From Actinomycetes bacterium (lineage in GTDB: Bacteria > Actinomycetota > Actinomycetes > Propionibacteriales > Nocardioidaceae): 41,978 bases of DNA. The notes under the pieces were generated by a model, which was given only the letters and a program-made list of their open reading frames with translations, was not told where the DNA came from and searched no databases. Shown here piece by piece: positions 1 through 7,953 of this stretch. Positions within the stretch are counted from its first letter, which is position 1. Every line of letters starts with the position of its first letter. Made by a program: the position numbers and the translations under genes. Where the stretch lies: NCBI GenBank assembly GCA_023396115.1, contig JAEWXC010000004.1:1-41978 (forward strand), read 5' to 3'.

Positions 1-65
1 CAATACCAGCGCACCGCCCACAGGATCACATCACCCTGGAAATGGCGCCACTTGAAATCCGTCAT
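1..65 (-). CDS. IS6-family transposase, N-terminal 21 residues (partial)
   Basis: Reading down from ATG at 65, the translation begins MTDFKWRHFQGDVILWAVRW. This matches the conserved N terminus of IS6-family DDE transposases (F-K-x-R-H-F, D-x-I/V-L-W-A-V-R-W-Y). The helix-turn-helix and DDE catalytic core are beyond the window edge, so it is not possible to say whether the enzyme is intact. Seen directly: the start and 21 codons. Known of the family: replicative cointegrate-forming transposition. Confidence 0.8.
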   Translation of the reverse strand, partial: MTDFKWRHFQGDVILWAVRWY

Positions 66-112
66 CGTTCCGTCCGTCCAATCTCCGCCAAGCATGCTCA
101 AGCTTCACGATT

Positions 113-126
113 TTTGCAACAGAGCC
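113..126 (-). repeat. IS6 terminal inverted repeat
   Basis: On the minus strand this reads GGCTCTGTTGCAAA, the terminal repeat of the IS6100-like group of IS6 elements. It marks the boundary between the element and the host DNA to its right. Confidence 0.8.
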
Positions 127-402
127 TGTCTGCGTAACCGGCTCAAACGCGTCCACGCACAGCCCCGGGCGCCTTACCGCTGCTCGACATCGTGTACGGA
201 GAGGCATCTGCGCAGGTCAGAGCCCTCGCCAGACGTCTCGCAGCACCATGTCGCCCGGGGGACCGTGGTGATTCATCTGATGCAATACGCAGACTAGAGA
301 ATGACATAATGTCAGTTATCGGAACACTGTCCGGAGTGGGGCATGGCGGCTCGAACCCCCTCCTGCACGCGTCTCAGCTCACGATCGGGCCGCTGCTGAT
401 GC
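127..402. other. Gene-poor scar next to the IS element
   Basis: I see no gene here. Base composition is uneven: about 265-325 is clearly AT-richer than the rest of the window. It contains a short perfect palindrome at 302-314 and the 15-mer TGCGCAGGTCAGAGC at 209-223, which recurs at 20002-20016. Small open frames through this stretch have no recognisable protein character. It looks like rearranged or imported DNA beside the IS, which is an inference. Confidence 0.5.
302..314. promoter_or_regulatory. Palindrome TGACAT-A-ATGTCA
   Basis: This is a perfect 6-1-6 inverted repeat in the AT-richer patch. It has the size and symmetry of a binding site for a dimeric regulator or recombinase, but no gene starts nearby, so it may be an orphan site or a remnant. 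Its function is unknown. Confidence 0.3.
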
Positions 403-516
403 TCACGCCTCCTTGTCCTCGCTGCGCTCTGGAACGGGATCGCCGTCGAGGTGCAGCATCAGCGCCTGGACTTGGTCGACAGTGAGCTCGCCACGTGCCA
501 GCGATCGGGTCCGACA
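403..516 (-). pseudogene. C-terminal remnant of an unidentified protein
   Basis: On the minus strand the last ~32 codons before the TGA at 403-405 read like real protein (for example GELTVDQVQALMLHLDGD) with GC-rich third positions. Further upstream the same frame runs into the alpha/beta-hydrolase gene in a non-coding register. No start codon lies between the hydrolase stop and this stretch. It may be the tail of a gene lost in the rearrangement near the IS, or an old 3' extension of the hydrolase gene. I do not recognise the family. Confidence 0.25.
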
Positions 517-517
517 C

Positions 518-1333
518 TCAGTGGGCAGCGATCCAGTCCCGCACCAGCGCCGTCGCGCGGTCCGGGTGCTCGAGCGTGGGCAGGTGCGCGGCGTCCGGCC
601 ACGTGACACGACGTGACCCGGCGACCTCACGTTCGATCCTGTCGGCGGCGTCCAGCGTGGTGTCCAGGTCGTGTGCACCGGTGAGCACGAGCACCGGCAG
701 GTCGAGTTCACCCAGACGTTCAGCCGGGTCGACGTCGGGCTCGTCCGGCTCGCCGACCAGGTCCTCCAACTCGAAGGCTCGTCGCTGGGCCGAACTGACA
801 TAACGCAGGAGGGCGTCAGGAACGTCGGCGCTGCGCCGGCCCGGCCCCACCGCCCAGGTCGCCACGTTCACCGCACAGGCAGCGTCCAGGTCACCGCGCT
901 CCAGGGCCGCGTCCTCGGCGTCGATGAAGGCGCGCAGGTCAGGAGTCATGGTCACCAGCAGGCTGCCTCGCGGAGGGCTGAGGACCAGCGAGGCGACCCG
1001 CTCGGGTTGCGCCAGCGCGACCTCGACCGCGACTCCCGCCCCGAACGAGGCCGCGACGACGTGGACCGGTCCGGCAGCCAGGTCGCCCGCTGCGGTGAGC
1101 CCGTCCAGCACCTCCAGCACGTCGCCGGCGTGCGTCCACGGCCCTCCGGCCGGCGTGTTGCTCCCCCCGAATCCGCGCAGGTCGAGCGCCACCCGGTGGT
1201 ACTCCCCCAGCGCGTCCAGCTGGTGGTCCCACATGTGCCGGTCGGCGACGCAGGCATGCAGGAAGACCACGACTGGTGCGTGGTCACGTGGACTGGGACG
1301 GAACTCGAACTCGACACCGGTGGACGACAGCAT
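518..1333 (-). CDS. Alpha/beta-fold hydrolase
   Basis: The 271-residue protein has the order of an alpha/beta-hydrolase: oxyanion region (VVVFLHACVADRHMW, about residues 21-35), DLRGFGGS strand-turn, nucleophile elbow near residue 95 (VVAASFGAG), acid residue in LVLTGAHD, and the catalytic histidine in WPDAAHLP near the C terminus. The elbow reads A-x-S-x-G rather than G-x-S-x-G, a tolerated variant. Substrate is not predictable; the layout resembles 3-oxoadipate enol-lactonase-like and other small esterases. It follows the thioesterase gene on the same strand with a 78-bp gap. The start is the ATG at 1331-1333, with only a weak ribosome-binding site. Confidence 0.8.
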   Translation of the reverse strand: MLSSTGVEFEFRPSPRDHAPVVVFLHACVADRHMWDHQLDALGEYHRVALDLRGFGGSNTPAGGPWTHAGDVLEVLDGLTAAGDLAAGPVHVVAASFGAGVAVEVALAQPERVASLVLSPPRGSLLVTMTPDLRAFIDAEDAALERGDLDAACAVNVATWAVGPGRRSADVPDALLRYVSSAQRRAFELEDLVGEPDEPDVDPAERLGELDLPVLVLTGAHDLDTTLDAADRIEREVAGSRRVTWPDAAHLPTLEHPDRATALVRDWIAAH

Positions 1334-1411
1334 CCGGTCATCCGAGCAGAGCCGGCGGCGCAGGGCAACCGGGATTCGCCGCAGTCCCGGTGGTCGTGCG
1401 GGGACGCCGGC

Positions 1412-1864
1412 TCACCAGCGACGCAGCTGGTACACCCCCTCGGTGGTGGCCACGACGGTGCCGGCGGGGTCGGTGAGCTCGGTGGTGAGCCGGTACTCCG
1501 CCTTCCCGTGGGCCAGGGACTCGTCCCGGATCCGGGTCACCTCGTCCTGCGACAGGCTGACGGCTGCACGGACCGCGCCGAGCGCGGGACGTCGGAACCG
1601 GATGCTCATCTCCTTGACCAGCGGCACGAACCCGGACAGCTCCCCCTCGAGGTCGAACGTGGCGAGCGCGACCACCCCGCCCAGGCACTCGGCCAGGCTG
1701 AACAGCGACCCTGCGTACATCGTCCCGAAGTGGTTGACGTTCGGCTCGGGCGGCAGTTCGGCCACCGCCAGCCCGGTGCCGGAACTGATGATGCGGACGC
1801 CCATGGCTCCCAGGATCGGGACCGCGTCCCCGGGGTGCACGACGGCTGGTTCGGGGGTGGTCAT
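1412..1864 (-). CDS. Hotdog-fold thioesterase (PaaI/DUF4442-like)
   Basis: The 150-residue protein has the hotdog signature: a central helix preceded by NHFGTMYAGSLFSLAE (about residues 43-58), where Asn/His and the acidic residue in the helix are the usual catalytic positions in PaaI- and YiiD-C-type acyl-CoA thioesterases. The C-terminal strands end in GVYQLRRW. It probably hydrolyses an acyl-CoA; the substrate is unknown. The ATG at 1864 lies 6 nt after a TAGGTT box, so the message is probably leaderless. The tandem GNAT gene ends 41 bp upstream of the start, so this gene can be expressed on its own promoter. Confidence 0.8.
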   Translation of the reverse strand: MTTPEPAVVHPGDAVPILGAMGVRIISSGTGLAVAELPPEPNVNHFGTMYAGSLFSLAECLGGVVALATFDLEGELSGFVPLVKEMSIRFRRPALGAVRAAVSLSQDEVTRIRDESLAHGKAEYRLTTELTDPAGTVVATTEGVYQLRRW

Positions 1865-1870
1865 GCGGGG

Positions 1871-1876
1871 AACCTA
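1871..1876 (-). promoter_or_regulatory. -10 box of the thioesterase gene (leaderless)
   Basis: TAGGTT on the minus strand, then 6 nt, then ATG. This fits a TAnnnT -10 element placing the first transcribed base at the start codon. Confidence 0.5.
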
Positions 1877-1905
1877 CTCCCCCGGCGGGGCCACGACCGG
1901 CACGA

Positions 1906-2874
1906 TCAGGCCGGGTCGCGCCGCTGGACCTCCACCATCCGCTCCACCGCCCGGTAGCCGAAGGCACGGTTGGCGCGCTGCATGGCGGAGTTCTCCGGGT
2001 CGGTCCAGGTGTGCCACCGGCGCAGGTGCGGGTACGCGGCGCTGACGGCGTCCAGGGTCGCCACCTTGAGCGCGTGACCCAGGCCGTGCCCGCGGTGCGC
2101 GGGCATCACCAACGTGTCGTCCTGGATGGCCTCGTCGGAGCCGCGTGGCACGAACACCAACGAGTAGCCGGCCCACTCCCCCGTCGCGACGTGCCGCACC
2201 GCCGCCGTCACCCGGTCATACGAGCGCCCCGTGCGGGTCTCGCTCTCCCGGATGCTCTCCGGAGTGTGCACGGTCGCGGCTCGCTCGACCTCGCCGACCG
2301 GGACGTCGGCCTCCATCTGGTTGTGCAGCCGCACGTAGGACTCCAGCAGCTCTTCCGGGCACGCCCCGGGCCAGACCAGCACCTCGTACCCCTGCGCGAC
2401 AGGCCCGGCCGACGGGGCGGCGGGCAGGTCCAGCACCAGGTGGTCTTCCTCGTGGGCCACCTCGAACCCCATCGCCTCGGCGAACGCGAGTGCGGCTTCC
2501 GGCGGTACCGACACCTCCCCCAGGCAGGTGGTGCAACGCTCCTCGCGCCGGATCCGGTCCGCTGCGTCGTGCAGGGCCCGACCGGTACCGCGTCGACGCT
2601 GCTGCGGTGCCACGTGGATCTCCAGATCCACCACGTGGGCGTTGTCGCCCCGGTGCAGCGTCAGTTCCGCGATGCCGACGGTGACCTGGTCGATCTTGGC
2701 CGCGAGCAGCACCCAGCGGCGCTGACTGGACGGGTTCTGCACGCTGGCGGCCAGAGCCTCGAACGTGCGGTGGGCGCCGTCGGGCCGGTCGTGCAGCACC
2801 GAGGCCGTCTCCACCGCGTACCAGGCGCGCAGCTGGTTGTCGTCATGCACGTCGATCTGTTCAATGGCGACCAT
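1906..2874 (-). CDS. Tandem GNAT N-acetyltransferase
   Basis: About 322 residues with two GNAT acetyltransferase halves. The N-terminal half carries VDLEIHVAPQQRRRGTGRAL, where the acetyl-CoA pyrophosphate loop Q-x-R-R-x-G-x-G/A is clear. The C-terminal half carries LVMPAHRGHGLGHALKVA, a second R-G-x-G-x-A loop. The double-domain layout resembles mycothiol-synthase-type proteins, but nothing marks it as MshD. Acceptor unknown. The chosen start is the ATG at 2874; a TTG at 2886 lies 3 nt after GGAAGG and is a real alternative. It diverges from the GNAT gene at 2967. Confidence 0.8.
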   Translation of the reverse strand: MVAIEQIDVHDDNQLRAWYAVETASVLHDRPDGAHRTFEALAASVQNPSSQRRWVLLAAKIDQVTVGIAELTLHRGDNAHVVDLEIHVAPQQRRRGTGRALHDAADRIRREERCTTCLGEVSVPPEAALAFAEAMGFEVAHEEDHLVLDLPAAPSAGPVAQGYEVLVWPGACPEELLESYVRLHNQMEADVPVGEVERAATVHTPESIRESETRTGRSYDRVTAAVRHVATGEWAGYSLVFVPRGSDEAIQDDTLVMPAHRGHGLGHALKVATLDAVSAAYPHLRRWHTWTDPENSAMQRANRAFGYRAVERMVEVQRRDPA

Positions 2875-2966
2875 GCGGCCAGCCAAGCACCTTCCACCAG
2901 GTCACCGCACCCGGTGGGTGTCCCGCGGGCCCGCGGTGCGCTGGCCGACGTGCCACAGGATGAACC

Positions 2967-3473
2967 GTGTCGACCCCGGGTGAGGAAGTGTCGCTGCGCC
3001 CGTTGGAGGTTGACGACGCCCGGGCAATGGCCTCCACCCTGTCCGACCCCGCGCTGCACGCCTTCACCGGCGGCCGGCCGTCGACAGCCGAGGAACTGGC
3101 GCGGCAGTACACGGTGCAGACCCGGGGCCGCTCCCCCGACGGCAGCCAGATCTGGCTGAACCGGGTCATCCTCACCGGGCTCGCGTCCGAGCCAGCGGGA
3201 TACGTCCAGGCCACCGTGCCGGTCGACGGCGGGGCCGCCCAGGTGGCCTGGGTGGTCGGCGTGCCGTGGCAGGGCCGCGGCATCGGGGCGGCCGCTGCCC
3301 GGCTGTTGCTGGACGAACTGGCGCACCTGGGCGTCACCCGGGTGGTGGCGCACATCCACCCCGCGCACCGGGCCTCCCGCCGCACGGCCGAACGGCTGGG
3401 ACTCACCGCCACCGGGCAGGTGGAGGACGGCGAGGAGGTCTGGACCGGCACCACAGAGCGAGGACGGGTATGA
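2967..3473 (+). CDS. GNAT N-acetyltransferase (RimJ/RimL-like)
   Basis: This 168-residue protein starts at GTG 2967 with AGGA 5-8 nt upstream. It begins VSLRPLEVDDARAMASTLSD, a RimJ-like first strand, and carries the acetyl-CoA loop VPWQGRGIGAAAARLLLDEL near residue 100. The fold ends with the RTAERLGLTATGQ strand typical of the family. The substrate is unknown; ribosomal-protein or small-molecule amines are equally possible. Expressed divergently from the tandem GNAT gene across a 92-bp gap. Confidence 0.8.
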   Translation: MSTPGEEVSLRPLEVDDARAMASTLSDPALHAFTGGRPSTAEELARQYTVQTRGRSPDGSQIWLNRVILTGLASEPAGYVQATVPVDGGAAQVAWVVGVPWQGRGIGAAAARLLLDELAHLGVTRVVAHIHPAHRASRRTAERLGLTATGQVEDGEEVWTGTTERGRV

Positions 3474-3535
3474 CGGAACTGACGTGCACGCCGGGCGCGT
3501 CGCCCGGGTGGGACGGCACGTGAGGAGGCGTGGTG

Positions 3536-3964
3536 GTGCGTGACCGGCCGATCACCCGCGTGCTGTTCGCAGTGATCTTCCTGGCCGGAGGCATCGCCCA
3601 CCTGGTCCTGGGGCGGGTCGCGCCGGACAGCTACGAGGTGTTCGGCGACACGGCCCTGTTCGGCGGGATGCGCACCTGGTGGTCCGGGTTCGTGATGCCC
3701 CACATCGGCTGGCTCACCCTCGCGGTGGCCTGCTACGAGATCGCCTGCGGACTGGGCATGCTGTGGCGGCCCACGGTCAGGCTCGCGGCGTGGGGCATGG
3801 TCGGGTTCCTGGTCTTCATCACCGTCGTCGGGTACGGCTTCCCGACGGACTCGATCGGTGAGGACCTGCTGAAGAACCGTTCGATCACTCTGGTCATGGC
3901 GCTGGTACTGGTGGCCCTGCTCGGGCCCGCACGCGAGGAACGACACGACGGCGGACGGCCCTGA
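3536..3964 (+). CDS. DoxX-like small membrane protein
   Basis: About 142 residues with four hydrophobic segments (near residues 8-25, 50-70, 78-98 and 115-132), the size and layout of DoxX/DUF4267-type membrane proteins. Three GTG codons in a row (3530, 3533, 3536) could start it. The third is chosen because AGGAGG at 3523-3528 is then 7 nt away. The first predicted segment reads ITRVLFAVIFLAGGIAHLV. Function is unknown; DoxX relatives have been linked to redox and thiol homeostasis. It ends convergently with the TetR gene. Confidence 0.7.
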   Translation: MRDRPITRVLFAVIFLAGGIAHLVLGRVAPDSYEVFGDTALFGGMRTWWSGFVMPHIGWLTLAVACYEIACGLGMLWRPTVRLAAWGMVGFLVFITVVGYGFPTDSIGEDLLKNRSITLVMALVLVALLGPAREERHDGGRP

Positions 3965-4020
3965 CGGCCAGGTCGACGCCCACGGCACCGAGGACACCGG
4001 CCCACCGCGGGGCAGCGGGT

Positions 4021-4617
4021 TCAGCGCCCGACGCCGGCGCCCAGGCTCACCAGCGTCCGGATCAGGTCGAGCAGTCGTTCGGGGGTCATCGTGGCCGGGT
4101 CCAGGAGTCGTTGCTGCAGCAGTTCGCGCCCGCCGGCGTGCACCATCGCGGCGCCCAGCTCGGGATCGGGCAGGAGTGGGAACGCGCGCTCCAGCTCGCC
4201 GCGGATGAACAGAAGCACGGAGGCCTGGTCCCGGGCCACCCGCTCGTGCAGCTGAGGTGGGGCTCCCTCAGGAGGGAACAGCAGCAACCGCCACGTCCGG
4301 GGGTGGGCGTCGACCGCTCGCAGTGCCCCGGCGAAGACGTCCACCAACGGCTCCCCCGAGCTCGGGACCTCCCCGCACGCGGCCAGGAACTGCTCGGTGG
4401 CCCTGTCCCCCTCCCGTTCGACCAGGGCCACCAGCAACGACGGCACGTCCCCGAACTGCTGGTAGAGCACAGTCCGGCTCACCCCGGCCTCGTCGGCGAG
4501 GCGTTGCGGCGTGGCGGCGTGGAAGCCGGCAGCTCCCACCAGATCCAGCGCGACGTCGAGGATCTGTTCGCGTCGGGCGGCCGCGGAAAGGCGGCGGCGA
4601 GGGGTGGTGCGGCTCAC
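4021..4617 (-). CDS. TetR-family transcriptional regulator
   Basis: 198 residues. The N-terminal DNA-binding domain (residues 12-58) reads AAARREQILDVALDLVGAAG followed by the recognition helix region RLADEAGVSRTVLYQQFGD, a textbook TetR helix-turn-helix. The C-terminal ligand-binding half is divergent. It starts at GTG 4617, with TAGCCT 6 nt upstream, so it is probably leaderless. A partial palindrome at 4629-4647 lies in the short space before the divergent DUF2236 gene, so it likely represses both itself and that gene. Confidence 0.9.
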   Translation of the reverse strand: MSRTTPRRRLSAAARREQILDVALDLVGAAGFHAATPQRLADEAGVSRTVLYQQFGDVPSLLVALVEREGDRATEQFLAACGEVPSSGEPLVDVFAGALRAVDAHPRTWRLLLFPPEGAPPQLHERVARDQASVLLFIRGELERAFPLLPDPELGAAMVHAGGRELLQQRLLDPATMTPERLLDLIRTLVSLGAGVGR

Positions 4618-4623
4618 CCCGAC

Positions 4624-4647
4624 AGGCTAACTTACGAGTTGCAAGTT
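4624..4647. promoter_or_regulatory. TetR operator and tetR -10 box
   Basis: The sequence from 4629 has imperfect symmetry, AACTTaC...GcAAGTT (4629-4647). It overlaps one base of the minus-strand TAGCCT box (4624-4629) that sits 6 nt before the tetR GTG. A repressor bound here would block tetR transcription and sit 20 nt before the DUF2236 start. Operator identity is inferred from position and symmetry. Confidence 0.45.
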
Positions 4648-4666
4648 CGTCGACGGATGGAGACCC

Positions 4667-5985
4667 ATGCCTGCGCCCGTGCTCCCCCACCCCGAGCTCC
4701 GGGCCCGGGTCGTGGCCCAGCGCACCCAACCGGGTGGTCTCTACCGCGACTTCGACTTCGACACCGTCCCGACCGCCTCGCGCTGGGCGCCGACGACCAC
4801 ACCGCACTGCCCCGCGAGGTGGCCCCTCGTGAACCGTTGCTCGCGGATGCGTCGCTGATGTCCCTCATCACCACGGCGACCCACCTGGGGGATGCGGTCG
4901 CCGACCCGTACGCGGCCCTGGCCGGTCAGCTCGGCGCCCAGCAGGTGATCGGGATGCTGCGCCGGGCCTGCCGCGACGGCGTCGACGCGGTCCCGGACGC
5001 CCCCGAGGAGCTGCGCGCGTTCATCGCCGACATGGAACGCCGCCCCACCTGGCTGGACATGGACCGCATCGAGCGCGGCGCGACCGCCTCCCGGGTGCCC
5101 TCGGCGTTCCTGACCCCGTACCTGATCCGCGGCGTCTTCCTGGCCACGTTCACCAACACCTACGCGGCGCTCCCGATGACGTTGACCGGGACGCTGTCGG
5201 GCCGGCGGGCCGCCCGCCGGGTGCACGAGACCGCGTACTTCTTCTCGGTCACGACGCTGCCGGGTGCGTTGGAGCGGCACGGCCCCGGGTTCGAGGCGGC
5301 GGCCATGGTGCGGCTGATGCACTCGATGGTCCGGTGGACCGCACTGACCCGGGGCGGGTGGGACGCCGCCACGTTCGGGCTGCCGATCCCTCAGGTGGAC
5401 CAGATGCCCGCCGGGCTCGTCAACATGTACCTGCTGGCGCGGGGTGCCCTGGCCGGTGGGCGCACGGAGTTCACCGAGGAGGAACGCGACGTCCTCGAGT
5501 TCTGCCGCTACCGGTGCTTCCTGCTGGGCCTGCCGGAGGAGCTGCTGCCCACCGACGCCGAGGAGATCGTCCGGGTCTTCCACGCCAGGGCGGCCACCCT
5601 GCGGCACGGCTTCGACGACGCGACCTGCGGTGAACTCGTCCGGTCGACGATGGCCGCGCGGCTGCAACCCGGCCAGTCCCGACGTGACGATCTGCTGGAG
5701 TTCGTCGAGCAGGCCTGGAGCCGGGTGTCGTTCTGCCGGGCCTTTGCCGGCGGTGACCGGCAGCGCTCGGCCACCATGAGCGTCCCGGTGACCCTGCGGG
5801 ACCTGGCGGTCATCGCGCTCACTACCCCGTTCGTGCTGGGCCGCACCACGGTTGCCGCCCGGGCGCGGCGGGTGAGGGTGCTCGCCGGACCCGTCGACGC
5901 CTGGGCCCAACGGGTGCTCCGTTCACGGCTGGGCAGTTACGGGCACCCCGAGTTCAGCGCCGACCCGGACCGCACCGACGCCTGA
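4667..5985 (+). pseudogene. DUF2236 (MpaB/Lcp-type oxygenase family) gene with a frameshift
   Basis: The N terminus (MPAPVLPHPELRARVVAQRT through DFDFDTVP) is in one frame from ATG 4667, preceded by GGAG. The rest of the protein, from RLALGADDHTALP to the stop at 5985, is in the next frame. The switch lies at about 4768-4771, where one missing base would restore a 439-residue protein. The body carries the DUF2236 hallmark VRLMHSMVRW (likely haem-binding region) and ERRPTWLDMDRIERGA. DUF2236 includes latex-clearing oxygenases and MpaB-like oxygenases, so an oxidative role is plausible. It is divergent from tetR. The break could be a true mutation or a sequencing error; a shorter product from ATG 4858 is also possible. 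Confidence 0.7.
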
Positions 5986-5999
5986 ACCTCCTGGTGGGT

Positions 6000-6347
6000 T
6001 CACCGGGGCCGTTGCGAGGCGCACGTGATGCACAGCCGGGCAGCGGGCCGCGCCTCCAGACGCCCGGCACCGATCGGTCCGGAGCAGTGTTCGCAGGTGC
6101 CGTAGGTCCCTGTCTCCCAGCGACGCAACGCGTGCTCGACCTCCTGCAGGTGCTCGCGCGCCTGCCGGGCGAGGGCGTCGATCTGGGACCGCTCGAAGGC
6201 GATCGTCGCGCCCTCGGGATCGTGCTCGTCGTCGGCGTTGGTGTCCCGGGACGCGGCGACCACCTCACCGAACGCGGCGCTCAGCGACGCCAGACGCGCA
6301 CGCGTGCGCGCCCGCTCGGCCAGCAGCCTCTCCCCCACGTCGTCCAC
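6000..6347 (-). CDS. DksA/TraR-type zinc-finger protein
   Basis: 115 residues. An N-terminal helical segment (residues 1-75, rich in Arg/Glu/Ala) is followed by a C4 zinc finger, TYGTCEHCSGPIGAGRLEAR then CITCA (C-x2-C ... C-x2-C, residues 85-110). This is the dksA_traR fold; relatives bind in the RNA polymerase secondary channel, though actinobacterial small forms are poorly characterised. The start is the GTG at 6347, with a perfect AGGAGG 5 nt upstream. It ends 14 bp from the convergent DUF2236 gene. Confidence 0.85.
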   Translation of the reverse strand: MDDVGERLLAERARTRARLASLSAAFGEVVAASRDTNADDEHDPEGATIAFERSQIDALARQAREHLQEVEHALRRWETGTYGTCEHCSGPIGAGRLEARPAARLCITCASQRPR

Positions 6348-6459
6348 CTGTGCCTCCTGGTCCCGATCCTGCCGGCCGGCACCGACAGTGACGAGGTGCC
6401 GCAGCTGCGCAGGCAGAAACCCGGTTGCCTGCCGCTGGCGGGGGTGGTCGGCTGGGGCC

Positions 6460-7356
6460 ATGAGCCGTCTCCGCTGGACCGTGGCCACCGCCGACGACCT
6501 GCCCGAGGTGCTGGAGGCGTTGGGGTCGTGGCAGGGCGACGACCGGGGCGTCCAGCTGCACCCCGGCGACCTCGGCTGGTGCGGCCGGTACGGAGACGCC
6601 CAGCTGGCCCGGTCACTGCGCGTGTGGCGTCGCGACGACGAACCGGTCGCGGTCGCACTCCTCGACGACGACTCCCTGGACTCCACGGTGGTCCGGATGG
6701 GCGTCGCGCCCCGGCTGGAGCACGATGAGCCCCTGGCCCGCGCTCTGGTGCAGGACCTGCACGATCCCGACCGGGGTCTGGCCGGGCGGGGCACGGTCCT
6801 GGTCGAGGCACGGACCGGAGCGGCGTTCCGAGCCGCCCTGGATGCCGCGGGCTGGAGTCCGGACGAGTCCTGGACCCCGCTGGTGCGTGACCTGGCCGAG
6901 CCCGTGGACGCGGTGGACCTCGAGGTCGTGGAGGTCACCGGAGACCGCCCCGACCGGGTCGAGGCCCGGGTGCAGGTGCAGCGCGCGGCCTTCCCGAACT
7001 CGACCTTCACCACCGCGCGCTGGCACGCGATGACCGGTGGCCCGGCCTGGCGCGACGCACGCTGCCTGCTGGGACTCGACGGTCGCGGCACCCCGGTGGC
7101 CGGGGTGACGGTCTGGTCCGCCGGCCCCGGCCGCCCCGGGCTGCTCGAGCCGATGGGGGTGCACCGCGACCACCGCGGGCACGGACACGGGCGGGCCATC
7201 ACCGTTGCTGCTGCCGCAGCCCTGCGGGACCTCGGCGCGTCGAGTGCCTGCGTGGCGACCCCGAGTGCGAACGTCGGCGGGGTGGCCACCTACCGGGCCG
7301 CGGGGTACGTCGCAGCAGCGCCGGTGACCGACTTCCGGCGCCCGCCGCTGACCTGA
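6460..7356 (+). CDS. GNAT-family acetyltransferase, about 298 residues
   Basis: Starts at ATG 6460. The C-terminal half is a clear GNAT domain: EPMGVHRDHRGHGHGRAITV holds the acetyl-CoA loop (R-x-H-G-x-G-R-A) near residues 228-247, followed by ASSACVATPSANVGGVATYR and the AAGY strand. The N-terminal half has weaker resemblance (VVRMGVAPRLEHDEPLARAL) and may be a degenerate second GNAT domain. The target is unknown. It diverges from the DksA-like gene and is followed by a small hairpin at 7362-7378. Confidence 0.75.
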   Translation: MSRLRWTVATADDLPEVLEALGSWQGDDRGVQLHPGDLGWCGRYGDAQLARSLRVWRRDDEPVAVALLDDDSLDSTVVRMGVAPRLEHDEPLARALVQDLHDPDRGLAGRGTVLVEARTGAAFRAALDAAGWSPDESWTPLVRDLAEPVDAVDLEVVEVTGDRPDRVEARVQVQRAAFPNSTFTTARWHAMTGGPAWRDARCLLGLDGRGTPVAGVTVWSAGPGRPGLLEPMGVHRDHRGHGHGRAITVAAAAALRDLGASSACVATPSANVGGVATYRAAGYVAAAPVTDFRRPPLT

Positions 7357-7361
7357 GCAGG

Positions 7362-7378
7362 GGGCAAACCAGTTGCCC
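7362..7378 (+). terminator. Small hairpin after the GNAT gene
   Basis: GGGCAA-accag-TTGCCC, a 6-bp stem with a 5-nt loop starting 6 bases after the stop codon. There is no clear T-run, so termination strength is uncertain. Confidence 0.35.
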
Positions 7379-7409
7379 GCGCCCCCGGCCCGCCTGTTGT
7401 CTGTCCCCC

Positions 7410-7949
7410 ATGGACGCACCCGACCTGCTGCCCGAGCACCCCGAGTCCCGCGACGACGGACCGATGACCGGCACTCCGCGTGAACTGCTCGACCACTGGA
7501 TCGAGCTGTACCGCACCACCCTGCTGATGAAGATCGGCGGACTGAGCGCCGAGCAGCTGTGCGAGCGTCCGGCGCCTCCCTCGACGCTGAGCCTCCTCGG
7601 CCTGGTGCGCCACCTCACCGAGGTGGAGAGCTACTGGGTGCGCGAGGTCCTGGAGGGCGACGAGACCGTGCCGGACCGGTGGTGCACCCCCGAGAACCCC
7701 GATGGCGACTTCGACGACGTCTCCCCGGCCACCGCCTTCGCCGACGTCCGGGCCTACCGCGACGAGGTGGACTCCAGCCGCGAGACCCTGGCCCGCTGGG
7801 ACGACCTGACAGCGCTGGCCCACGGCCGACGACGCGGCCGGGAGCTCAACCTCGGCTGGATCCTGACCCACCTGGTCGAGGAGTACGCCCGCCACCTGGG
7901 CCACGCCGACCTGCTGCGCGAACGCCTCGACGGCCGCACGGGATACTGA
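7410..7949 (+). CDS. DinB-superfamily protein (DUF664)
   Basis: 179 residues with the four-helix DinB layout. Candidate metal-binding histidines are in LVRHLTEVESYW (about residue 69) and in the C-terminal helix LTHLVEEYARHLGHADLLRE. DUF664 proteins belong to the DinB/YfiT group of putative metal-dependent, thiol-linked transferases (mycothiol or bacillithiol chemistry in some members). The ATG at 7410 is used; an internal ATG at 7464 would remove 18 poorly conserved residues. It ends 4 bp before the next GNAT gene, so the two are probably co-transcribed. Confidence 0.8.
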   Translation: MDAPDLLPEHPESRDDGPMTGTPRELLDHWIELYRTTLLMKIGGLSAEQLCERPAPPSTLSLLGLVRHLTEVESYWVREVLEGDETVPDRWCTPENPDGDFDDVSPATAFADVRAYRDEVDSSRETLARWDDLTALAHGRRRGRELNLGWILTHLVEEYARHLGHADLLRERLDGRTGY

Positions 7950-7953
7950 CCCG

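Larger units (their letters stand above)
1..126 (-). mobile_element. IS6-family insertion sequence, left end only
   Basis: The first 126 bases read, on the minus strand, as the start of an IS6-family element. The terminal inverted repeat GGCTCTGTTGCAAA lies at 113-126, followed about 60 nt later by a transposase ATG at 63-65. That spacing and the repeat sequence are typical of the IS6/IS26/IS6100 group. The rest of the element lies outside the window. IS6 elements make 8-bp target duplications; the candidate here is 127-134, but its partner copy cannot be seen. Confidence 0.85.

Noticed and set aside
335..365. A possible tRNA T-arm (GGCTCGAACCCC)
   Set aside because: No matching acceptor, D- or anticodon stems can be drawn around it, so it is not a tRNA gene.
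671..3159. Long open frames on the plus strand opposite the hydrolase, thioesterase and GNAT genes
   Set aside because: They are Arg/Gly/Pro/His-rich antisense shadows produced by high third-position GC; the minus strand holds the recognisable proteins.
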